This document shows positions 54,873 to 64,000 of a stretch of DNA of 64,000 nucleotides, one piece after another (the first letter of the stretch is position 1; every line of letters starts with the position of its first letter). Position numbers and translations under genes: made by a program. The notes beneath the pieces were generated by a model that made no database searches, had not been told where the DNA came from, and was given only the letters and a program-made list of their open reading frames with translations. Origin of the DNA: Dastarcus helophoroides (lineage: Eukaryota; Arthropoda; Insecta; Coleoptera; Bothrideridae); contig CM053329.1 of the NCBI GenBank assembly GCA_028583605.1, forward strand, positions 13,068,501 through 13,132,500. Direction: 5' to 3'.

Positions 54873-55420
54873 GTAAGATGATAAGTGGCGTGTTCTCCAC
54901 TGACGCTAGGGAAGCACAGCTTCCCTTGAAAATGATTTGTTTGCAAGATACAATGTTTCTGAAGTTTGAATGCCCAAATTCAACCTATTTTTGGTTTGTT
55001 CTCGAAATTTCGAACCTTGTCTCAGAGTTTTCGTGCGCATTCTCTCCCTATTAGACCTAAGGAAGTAAGATGGACAGCGGCGTCTTCACCATGCAAAATA
55101 ACAAAGCACTGATTTTGGTAAACGGACTGGTCCTTGATTATCTTCAAAATTGAGACATATCTCTCTGAAGATGATAGCTTGGCTATCGAAACGGGTTAAA
55201 GAACCTTTGTTGTGTTTTTTAATCTTTCTAGGTTTCGGGGGACAAGATTTTTATTTCAAGCATAGATTCCCCCAAAAAATTATTTTTTTTACAAGATAGA
55301 ATCTTTGTAAAGTTTGAATTCTAAAATTCAACTTATTTTTTGTTTGTTTCTCGTATTTTCGAAACTTTTCTCAATCTTTTTCGTGCACGTTCAAAATTTT
55401 CTTCTATTTTTTCTTCAGTT
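54873..55420. other. Intron or flank with a Penelope end (U8, 55,113-55,258)
   Basis: It begins with the strong donor GTAAGATG of CA-like exon 3. A very similar 20-base phrase around AGGAAGTAAGATG recurs at 55,058-55,075, suggesting a local duplication of the splice-site region. The Penelope module here is chimeric: a minus 3' tip, then a plus ribozyme with intact CTGAAGA (55,165-55,171) and GAAA (55,188-55,191) but poor stem I pairing (TAAAG). Confidence 0.6.
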
Positions 55421-55720
55421 TAATCCACTCGCAAAGGGTAACCCCATCATGCTTTTGCGAGTAGGATGCGGAAACAAGGATAGATGGCGTTGAACCACCT
55501 TCTGAAACAAGGATAGATTGTAATTTTGGGGAAAATTCCTTCCGGCAATAAATTCCCTAATTTGGAAGTTCTATAAAAAAAAGAGCCTCCGTACACAGAA
55601 GTCCTTACTGTGTCAAACTGGACCGCACAGGAATTCGCTGTCTCCGACTGTCTACTACGCCTCAAGAATCTTGACCTTGGGGGGATTAATTCTATTAGTT
55701 CCTGCGAACGTTGACCTAAG
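55421..55720 (-). pseudogene. LINE family 1, 3' end only
   Basis: On the minus strand: RRSRQSETANSCAVQFDTVR, SVYGGSFFYRTSKLGNLLPE, FRRWFNAIYPCFRILL, and the GCGAGTGGATTAAAC end at about 55,421. The copy is strongly 5'-truncated. Confidence 0.8.
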
Positions 55721-56410
55721 AAATCGGGATTTTTTTGTTTTTCAAATTTTCGAATTTCGAATTTGTTATAGAAATTTAGGGATTCAAAATCAAGAATTTT
55801 AGGAAATAATGTTTAATTTTCAAATATTATGTATACTGTAAAACCGAGTTTGGAAAACCAAAGTATTGAGATGAAAGTAAACTTGAACTTGTGACTTGTT
55901 AAAGAAAATTCCCAATTTTAAGATTTTCTGAGTTTAAAGATAAAAATGTGTATGCTTCTAAAATCCTATTTCACTTTTTTCACAAAATATTGACGAGAAA
56001 TTTTAGGTTTAAACTGGAAATTTCGTCCCTTTCTTCTTGTCTTAGATAATTCAATTTTTTTTAAACTAGAATGAATTTTTCCTAAAAATTTAATTTTGTT
56101 TTCTTTAAACAAGTATCCCCAAACTGTTCTTCTAGTCTAGAGAAGAATTTTGGCAGGTTTTACACCCTCAACGGCAAGAAATTTAATAATAACGCGCTGC
56201 GCAACGTGCGGATGAACCTCTTATTCACTCATTGTATTTACAACTGACGAATGGCGAGAACGGAATTGGCTTGAGCTAAGGAAGTCACATGAATCCCCAC
56301 CTAACACGTCGAAGAGTATGCGCACAGTCCAGACGCCCTTATGGCGACATGATGGAAATCCGGGTTCATATTTGATTTACCCTCATACTCATCAAACAAA
56401 TTAATCAATA

Positions 56411-56637
56411 AGTCCTCCTGAAACCAAGAAAGAATACAAAAACACAACAGAGGTTGCTCTAACGTGTTTAAACAGCCAAGCTATCATCTTCAGAGAGATC
56501 TTCAGAGTTATCTCTCTGAAGATGATAGCTTGGCTATCGAAACGCGTTAGAGCAACCTTTGTTGTGTTTTTTAATCTTTCTTGGTTTAAGGGGACAAAAT
56601 TTGTATTTCAATTTTTGAGGGATCAGTCCGTTCCACC
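56411..56637. mobile_element. Penelope 3'-end pair, head to head (U9)
   Basis: A minus copy (about 56,411-56,493) with a damaged ribozyme (GTTTAAAC in place of the GTC-GAAAC part) faces an intact plus copy (about 56,508-56,637). They share a 30-bp centre with repeated TCTTCAGAG words. Confidence 0.85.
56512..56552 (+). ncRNA. Hammerhead-type ribozyme, intact
   Basis: CTCT (56,512-56,515), CTGAAGA (56,516-56,522), extra T, GATAG-CTTGG-CTATC, GAAA (56,539-56,542), CGCG, TT, AGAG (56,549-56,552). Predicted cleavage is after 56,548. The ACGCGT palindrome could pair between two molecules to form a stable stem III. Confidence 0.7.
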
Positions 56638-57077
56638 AAAAGACCTCCTGTAAAAAAAACCACAGCTTTCGACTTTCTATGAAAAATTCTGAATATTTAT
56701 CAACACTCCATATTTTTTAAATTTACGTTTCTTCAAAATCTTCTTTTTTTAAAATTAAGATTTTTCCAAAAGTGTCTAGTTTTTCAAAAATTTGATTATT
56801 TCAATATTTCAATGTTTCGACTTTTTGAATGTATCGGCTTTTCTCGAAACTTTGATTTTTTTGAAGATTTTATTCTTTTCAGAGAATATTTAATTTTGTG
56901 AGAAACCGTTTTGTTTTAACCAAGGACAAGTCCGTTCCACCAAAATGAATCCTCATGTAAAAAAACCATAACAGAGTTGATGATTTCTTATCTCATTTCG
57001 ACCTTCTTTGAACAATTCTGAACTTTTTTCAACATTCTATATTTTTTAAATTTTGACCTTATTTTTAAGTTTTTATT

Positions 57078-57720
57078 CAACAGAGGTTGGCTCTAACGTG
57101 TTTAAACAGCCAAGCTATCATCTTCAAGAAGAGTCTTCAGAGTATCTCTCTGAAGATGATAGTATGGCTATCGAAACGCGTCTAAGAGCAAACCTTTGTG
57201 TGTGTTTTTTAATCTTTCTGGTTTAAGGGGACAAAATTTTGTATTCAATTTTTGAGGGATCAGTCCGTTCCACCAAAAGACCTCCTGTAAAAAAAACCAC
57301 AGCTTTCGACTTTCTATGAAAAATTCTGAATATTTATCAACACTCCATATTTTTTAAATTTACGTTTCTTCAAAATCTTCTTTTTTTAAAATTAAGATTT
57401 TTCCAAAAGTGTCTAGTTTTTCAAAAATTTGATTATTTCAATATTTCAATGTTTCGACTTTTTGAATGTATCGGCTTTTCTCGAAACTTTGATTTTTTTG
57501 AAGATTTTATTCTTTTCAGAGAATATTTAATTTTGTGAGAAACCGTTTTGTTTTAACCAAGGACAAGTCCGTTCCACCAAAATGAATCCTCATGTAAAAA
57601 AACCATAACAGAGTTGATGATTTCTTATCTCATTTCGACCTTCTTTGAACAATTCTGAACTTTTTTCAACATTCTATATTTTTTAAATTTTGACCTTATT
57701 TTTAAGTTTTTATTTTTTCA
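57078..57720. repeat. Second copy of a ~637-bp tandem duplication (first copy 56,445-57,077)
   Basis: Bases 56,641-57,083 and 57,278-57,720 look identical at an offset of 637. The first 180 bases of the second copy (57,078-57,260), covering the Penelope pair, instead differ by many one-base insertions, deletions and swaps, for example GGTTGGCTCT for GGTTGCTCT and TTTGTGTGTG for TTTGTTGTG. That uneven pattern suggests unpolished long-read consensus. Confidence 0.85.
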
Positions 57721-60700
57721 AAATCTACTCCTTATAAATTTTGAATGTTTTCAAGGAATTTTAACTTTTTCTTAAGACGTAAGAAATTACACTACCTTTA
57801 TCAAAGTTCTTTTATGTCAACATTCTTGTCTTAACTCACAATTGCTATTTTTCTAAGAATTTGACTTTCTCCTAAAATTTTGACATTATTTTTTAAGTTT
57901 CAACATTTTTTCCAAATATTTTACTCTGGACTCAATAACTAAAGATATTTTTTTAATTTTGACTCAATATCCTGGTTCATATTTGATTTATCCTCGTACT
58001 TATCAAACAAATTAATCTATAAGTCCTCCTGAAATCAAGACCAGTCCGTCCCAACAAAAGTCCTCCTGTAAAAAAAACCATAGCAGAATTGATGATTTCT
58101 TATCCCATTTCGACTTTCTTTGAACAATTCTGAACATTTATCAGCATTCTATATTTTTTAAATTTTGACTTTTTTTTTAAATTTTCATTTTTTCAAAATC
58201 TACTTATAAATTACAAATGTTTTTATGTAATTTTTACTTTTTCTTAAGAGTTAAGAAATTACACTACCTTTATTAATGTTCTTTAAATTCAACATTTTTT
58301 TTAACTCACAATTGCTATTTTTTTAAAAATTTGACTTTCTCCTAAAATTTTGACATTATTTTTTAAGTTTTAACATTTTTTTCCAAATATTTTACTCTAG
58401 ACTCAATAACTTACAATTTTTTTTTTATTTTGACTCGAAATCCTGGTTCATATTTAATTTACTCTCGTACTTATCAAACAAATTAATCTATAAGTCCTCC
58501 TGAAACCAAGACGAGTCCGTCCCAACAAAAGTCCTCCTGTAAAAAAAACACAGCAGAGTTGATGATCTCTTATCTCATTTCGACGTTCTTTGAACAATTC
58601 TGAATATTTCTTAACATTCTATATTTTTTTAAATTTTGATTTCTTTTCTAAATTTTCATTTTTTCAAAATCTAATTTTTTCAAAATTTAGATTTTTCCAA
58701 AGGTTTCTAGTTTTTAAAAAATTTGATTATTTAAATGTTTAGACTTTTTGAGGGTATCGGCTTTTCTCAAAACTTTGATTTTTTTAAAGATTTTGTTCTT
58801 TTAAAAGAATATTTAATTTTGTGAGAAACTTTTTTTTTAATTCCGCCAGTTTTTTTTTCAAAATCCTGGTTTTCTCTGAACTTCGACTTATTTTTAAAAA
58901 AATCGACTTGTTTCAGATTTTTTGATTTGTTTCAGATTTTTCGACTTTTCAAGAATCTCCGTTTCAAAATTTACCCTTATTAGATTTCAAATTTTTTGAG
59001 CGTGTCTAGTTTTTTTAAAAGTGATTTTTTTTTATTTCAAGTTTATTTCAACGTTTTTTACTCCCTTTCAAATTTTATACTGGTTTAAAAATTTTTATTT
59101 CTTTGAAAATTTTGACACCTTAAATATTTTCAGCCTTTTAAAATATTTCTGCTTTTTTGGAGTATTTGAAAAGCTGGATTTTTATTAATTTCACGATTTC
59201 ACAATTTTATTTCAGAACTTCGAATTATTTTTAAAAAATCGACTTGTTTCAGATTTTTCGATTTGTTTCAGACTTTTCGACTTTTTAAGAATTTCCTTTT
59301 CAAAATTTACTCTTACTGGATTTCAGTTTTTTTCAGCATGTCTAGTTTTTTTCAAAGGTGATTTTTTTTAGGTTATTTCAACATTTATTACTCGCTTTCA
59401 AATTTTAAACTAGTTTTGAAAATTTTTATTTCTTTAAAAATGTTGACACTTTTTAACAATTTTCAGCCTTTTATAATATTTCTGCTTTTTTGGAGTGTTT
59501 GAAAAGCTAGATTTTTATTAATTTCGCGTTTTAAAAATCCCAACCTTTTTAGAAATTTCAACATTTCTTTTTTAATTTCGGCCTCTCTTAAAATTTCAAT
59601 TTTTTTTAGAAACTTTGGACGACTTTTCTTTATAATTTCCACGTTTATTTAAACCTAAAGCTGCAAATTCTTCTTCTTTAAAAAATCTTCTTTAAAATTG
59701 AAACTTTTTGGGAAATTTTCACTTATTTTAAATAGCAATTTTGCATTTTCTTCAAATTTTGATTTTTTTTTTTTGGAATTTCAACTTTTTCTAAAGAATC
59801 TTTATCAATGTTCTTTTTTTTCAAATTTTTTTTTCTAAACTCACAATTGCTACTTTTCTAAGAATTTGACTTTCTCTTTAAAATTTGACATTATTCTTTA
59901 AGTTTCAACATTTTTCTCCAAATATTTTACTTTAGATTCAATAATACTAGTATGAAAATTTTTATTTCTTTGACAATTTTGACACTTTAAACATTTTCAG
60001 CCTTTTAAAATATTTTTGCTTTTTTGGAGTATTTGAAAAGCTGGATTTTTATTAATTTCACGATTTCACAATTTTATTTCAGAACTTCGAGTTATTTAAA
60101 AAAAAATCGACTTGTTTCAGATTTTTCGATTTGTTTCAGACTTTTCGACTTTTTAAGAATCTCCTTTTCAAAACTAACTCTTATTAGATTTCAGTTTTTT
60201 TCAAAAGTGATTTTTTTTAGGTTATTTCAACATTTATTACTCGCTTTCAAATTTTAAACTAGTTTTGAAAATTTTTATTTCCTTAAAAATGTTGACACTT
60301 TTTAAAAATGTTCAGCCTTTTATAATATTTCTGCTTTTTTGGAGTGTTTGAAAAGCTAGATTTTTATTAATTTCACGTTTTAAAAATCCCAACCTTTTTA
60401 GAAATTTCAACATTTCTTTTTTAATTTCGGTCTCTTAAAATTTCAATTTTTTTTAGAAACTTTGGACGACTTTCCTTTATAATTTCCACGTTTATTTAAA
60501 CCTAAATCTTCTTTAAAATTAAAACTTTTTGGGAAATTTTCACTTATTTTAAATAGCAATTTTGCATTTTCTTCAAATTTTGATTTTTTTTTGGAATTTC
60601 AACTTTTTCTAAAGAACCTTTATCAATGTTCTTTTTTTTTCAAATTTTTTTTCTAAACTCACAATTGCTACTTTTCTAAGAATTTGACTTTCTCTTTAAA

Positions 60701-61770
60701 ATTTGACATTATTCTTTAAGTTTCAACATTTTTCTCCAAGTATTTTACTTCAGACTCAATAACCTACGATTTTTTTAATTTTGACTCGAAACCCAAAAAT
60801 CTAAAAATGTTGTAATTGTTGATTCGTTTAAAACATTATATCATGTTTTTCCAGAAATGTTCCTTATAAATTTCGAATGTTTTTTTTGGAATTTTAACTT
60901 TTTCTTAAGAGTTCTGAAATTACACTACCTTTATCAAGGATCTTTTTTTCAAAATTTTTCTCTAAACTCGATATCGCTATTTTTTTAATAAATTGACTTT
61001 CTCTTAAAAATTTGACATTATTCTTTAAGTTTCAACATTCTTCTCCAAATATTTTACCCTAGACTCAATAACCTACGATTTTTTTTTAATTTTGGCTCGA
61101 AACCCAAAAATCTAAAAATTTTGTAATTGCAGATTCGTTTAAAACATTAAATCTTGTTTTTTAGAAATGTTTCTTAAAACTTTCGAATGTTTTTTGGAAT
61201 TTTAACTTTTTCTTAAGAGTTCAGAAATTACACTACCTTTATCAATGTCTTTCTTTTCAAAATTTTTTCTAAACTCAATATCGCTATTTTTCTAATAATT
61301 TAATTTTCTCTTAAAAATTTGACATTATTCTTTAAGTTTCAACATTCCTTTCGAAATATTTTACTCTAGACTCAATAACCTACGATTTTTTTTTAATTTT
61401 GGCTCGAAACCCAAAAATCTAAAAATTTTGTAATTGTAGATTCATTTAAAACATTAAGTCTTGTTTTTATAGAAATGTTCCTTATAAATTTGGAATGTTT
61501 TTTGGAATTTTAACTTTTTCTTAAGAGTTTAGAAATTACACTAACTTTATCAATGTTCTTTTTTTTCAAAATTTTTTCTTAACTCACAATTGCTATTTTT
61601 TTTTAAATTTGACCTTCTTCTAAAATGTTGACATTATTTTTTAGGTTTTAACATTTTTCTCCAAATATTTTACTCTAGACTCAATAACTTACGATTTTTT
61701 TTTTAATTTTGATTCGAAATCCTGGTTCATATTGGCTTACCCTCGTACTTATCAAACAAATTAATCTATA

Positions 61771-61995
61771 AGTCCTCCTGAAACTAAGAAAGATTAAAAA
61801 ACACAACAGAGCTTGCTCTAACGCGGTTCGACAGCCAAGCTATCATCTTCAAAGAGATCTTCAGAGTTATCTCTCTGAAGATGATAGCTTGGCTATCGAA
61901 ACGTGTTAGAGCAAACACTGTTGTGTTTTTTAATCTTTTTTGGTTTCAGGGGACAACATTTGTATTTCAATTTTTGAGGGATCAGTCCGTTCCAC
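61771..61995. mobile_element. Penelope 3'-end pair, head to head (U11)
   Basis: The minus copy (about 61,771-61,857) has a damaged ribozyme (GAAC for GAAA). The plus copy (about 61,868-61,995) is intact and ends CCGTTCCACC. Confidence 0.85.
61871..61911 (+). ncRNA. Hammerhead-type ribozyme, intact
   Basis: CTCT (61,871-61,874), CTGAAGA (61,875-61,881), extra T, GATAG-CTTGG-CTATC, GAAA (61,898-61,901), CGTG, TT, AGAG (61,908-61,911). Stem III reads ACGTGT, keeping the two closing pairs with a changed loop. Confidence 0.7.
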
Positions 61996-63826
61996 CAAAG
62001 GTCCTCCTGTAAAAAAAAACCACAGCTTTCGACTTTCTATGAAAAATTCTGAATATTTCTCAACACTCCATATGTTTTAAATTTACCTTTTTTCAAAATC
62101 TTCTTTTTTTAAAATTTAGATTTTTCCAAAAGTGTCTAGTTTTTCAAAAATTTGACTATTTCAATGTTTCGACTTTTTGAATGTATCGGCTTTTCTCAAA
62201 ACTTTGATTTTTTTGAAGATTTTATTCTTTTCAGAGAATACTTAATTTTGTGAGAAACCGTTTTTTTTAATTCCTCCTGTTTTTTTAAAATCCTGCTTTT
62301 CTCAGAACTTCGACTTATTTAAAAAAAAATCCACTTGTTTCAGATTTTTTGATTTGTTTCATATTTTTCGACTTTTCAAGAATCTCCTTTTCAAAATTTA
62401 CCCTTATTAGATTTCAATTTTTTTTAACGTGTCTAGTTTTTTCAAAAGTGATTTTAATTTCAAGTTTATTTCAACATTTTTTACTCCCTTTCAAATTTTA
62501 AACTAGTTTGAAAATTTTTATTTCTTTGAAAATTTTGACACTTTAAACATTTTCAGTTTTTTAAAATATTTCTGCTTTTTTGGAGTGTTTGAAAAGCTCG
62601 GTTTTTATTAATTTCACGATTTCACAATTTCATCACAGAATTCCACTTATTTAAAAAAATCGACTTGTTTCAGATTTTTCGATTTGTTTCAGACTTTTCG
62701 ACTTTTTAAGAATCTCCTTTTCAAAATTTACTCTTATTAGATTTCAGTTTTTTCAGCATGTCTAGTTTTTTTCAAAAGTGATTTTTTTTAGGTTATTTCA
62801 ACATTTATTACTCGCTTTTAAAATATTTCTGCTTTTTTGGAGTGTTTGAAAAGCTCGGTTTTTATTAATTTCACGATTTCACAATTTCATCACAGAATTC
62901 CACTTATTTAAAAAAAATCTACTTATTTTAGATTTTTCGATTTGTTTCAGATTTTTCGACTTTTTAAGAATCTCTTTTTCAAAATTGACTCTTATTAGCT
63001 TTCAATTTTTTGAGCATGTCTGACTTTTTAAAAAAATATTTTTTTTCAAGATTTCGAGTTTGTTTCAACATCCCTTTCAAATTTTAAACTATTTTTGAAA
63101 GTTTTATTTCTTTGAAAATATTGATACTTTTTAAAAATTTTAAGCCTTTTAAAATATTTTAAGCCTTTTAAAATATTTCTGCTTTTTTGGAGTGTTTAAA
63201 AAGTTCGACTTTTATTAATTTCACGTTTTGAAAATCCCCACATTTTTGGAAATTTCGACATTTCTTTAATATCGGCCTTTTTTAAAATTTCAATTCTGTT
63301 TTAGAAACTTTAGACGACTTTCCTTTATAATTTTCACGTTTTTTTAAACATCAAATATTTCTAAGTTTAGACATATTGCAAATTTTTAATTTCGATCTTC
63401 TTCGCAAAATTGAAACTTTTTTGGAAATTTTCACTTACTTTATTTAAATGGCAATTTTGCATTTTCTCCAAATTTTTCTTTTTTTTTACTTTCATCTTTT
63501 TTTTTTAAATTGTGATTCTTAAAGATTTCAGTTTTTTCTTAAAAATTAGTTCAACTTAAAAAAAGATAGATTTATTTTGAAAACTTTTATTTTTCTGAAA
63601 AATACAACATTATTTATTTTTTTTTAGAATTTCTTCTTCTTGAAATCTTGAGTTGTTTAAGAATTTAAATTTTTGAAAATTTTTGGGGCGGCTTTCTTTC
63701 GAATTATTTAAAAAACATTTCAAGCTTTTCGAATTTTTCATTCATTCTTTTAAAATATCTCTTTTTTTAAAATATTCGACCATTTCTCAAAATTTCAACT
63801 TTCTTCGAACTTTTTTTGTATAACGA

Positions 63827-63908
63827 ACTATCAAAAAGCGTTAGAGCAACCTTTGTTTTTTTGGTGGAACGGACTGGTCCTTGGTTATCTACAAAAATTG
63901 AAATATAA
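63827..63908. mobile_element. Penelope end, chimeric fragment (U12)
   Basis: A plus-strand piece, CTATCAAAAAGCGTTAGAGC to ACCTTTG (63,827-63,856), is joined directly to a minus-strand tip, TTGGTGGAACGGACTGGTCC to TTGAAAT (63,859-63,904). The join removes everything between. Confidence 0.7.
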
Positions 63909-64000
63909 ATAAGAAAAAAATTTTGACATAAAAGAACATTAATAAAGGTAGTGTAATTTCTTAACTCTTAAGAAAAAGTTAAAATTCCTTTAAAACATTC

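Larger units (their letters stand above)
55721..64000. repeat. AT-rich satellite block with Penelope pairs
   Basis: Several overlapping periods are visible. A CGACTTGTTTCAGATTTTT-type unit recurs at about 58,905, 59,240, 60,105, 62,330, 62,655 and 62,920. A 300-bp unit marked by GACTCAATAACCTACGATTT recurs at about 60,755, 61,060, 61,375 and 61,680. A phrase starting CCTGGTTCATATT and ending AAGTCCTCCTGAAA marks Penelope insertion points at 56.36, 57.97, 58.44 and 61.72 kb. No gene is seen; the one 77-codon frame at 60,024-60,257 is low complexity. Confidence 0.8.

Overview
The window is nuclear DNA from an animal, most likely a protostome invertebrate and perhaps an arthropod. This is inferred from spliced GT-AG introns, AT-rich sequence, a crowd of mariner, hAT, pogo, LINE and Penelope-like elements, and long AT-rich satellites. 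No ribosomal RNA, mitochondrial or bacterial gene is visible, and the species cannot be named from the sequence.

One host gene runs on the + strand from 13,594 to 54,872 and continues beyond the coding evidence at both ends. I could trace 28 exons with intact frames and GT-AG boundaries. The first 25 all start and end in phase 1 and encode a very acidic, low-complexity chain of about 1,170 residues. Many belong to three recurring exon types: A is Thr/Lys-rich, B is a short Asp/Glu block, and C carries a W-E-x-D-Y-R-V motif followed by an acidic tail. Four consecutive A-B-C cassettes are recognisable. The last three exons encode part of an alpha-carbonic-anhydrase fold that has lost all three zinc-binding histidines. 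The product looks like a carbonic-anhydrase-related protein with an unusually long, exon-duplicated acidic extension.

Layout: 1-2 kb is a Penelope-like retroelement with a head-to-head inverted copy. 2-6.8 kb holds LINE and mariner debris. 6,864-13,512 is one hAT-type element whose interior is almost entirely satellite, with a fold-back insert carrying a textbook hammerhead ribozyme. 13.6-15.6 kb has the first three exons, with a 1.07-kb hAT element in an intron. 15.7-23.5 kb is an intron with a mariner-like element, debris of a second Penelope family and tandem satellites. 23.6-27.1 kb has cassettes 1 and 2 separated by a LINE. 27.2-31 kb is a pogo element inserted into mariner and LINE debris. 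31-35.3 kb has a LINE and a 433-bp tandem array derived from Penelope ends. 35.5-39.3 kb has cassettes 3 and 4 and a further A exon. 39.6-44.5 kb has two mariners and LINEs. 45-52.4 kb has the remaining acidic exons among LINE, Penelope and LTR-like repeats. 54-54.9 kb has the carbonic-anhydrase-like exons. 55-64 kb is intron or flank filled with satellite and Penelope ends.

A second theme is catalytic RNA. The 3' regions of the Penelope-like element recur about a dozen times, often as head-to-head pairs, and carry a hammerhead-type fold (box CTGAAGA, a hairpin, GAAA) with one compensatory base-pair change. A distinct and cleaner hammerhead lies at 11,803-11,849.
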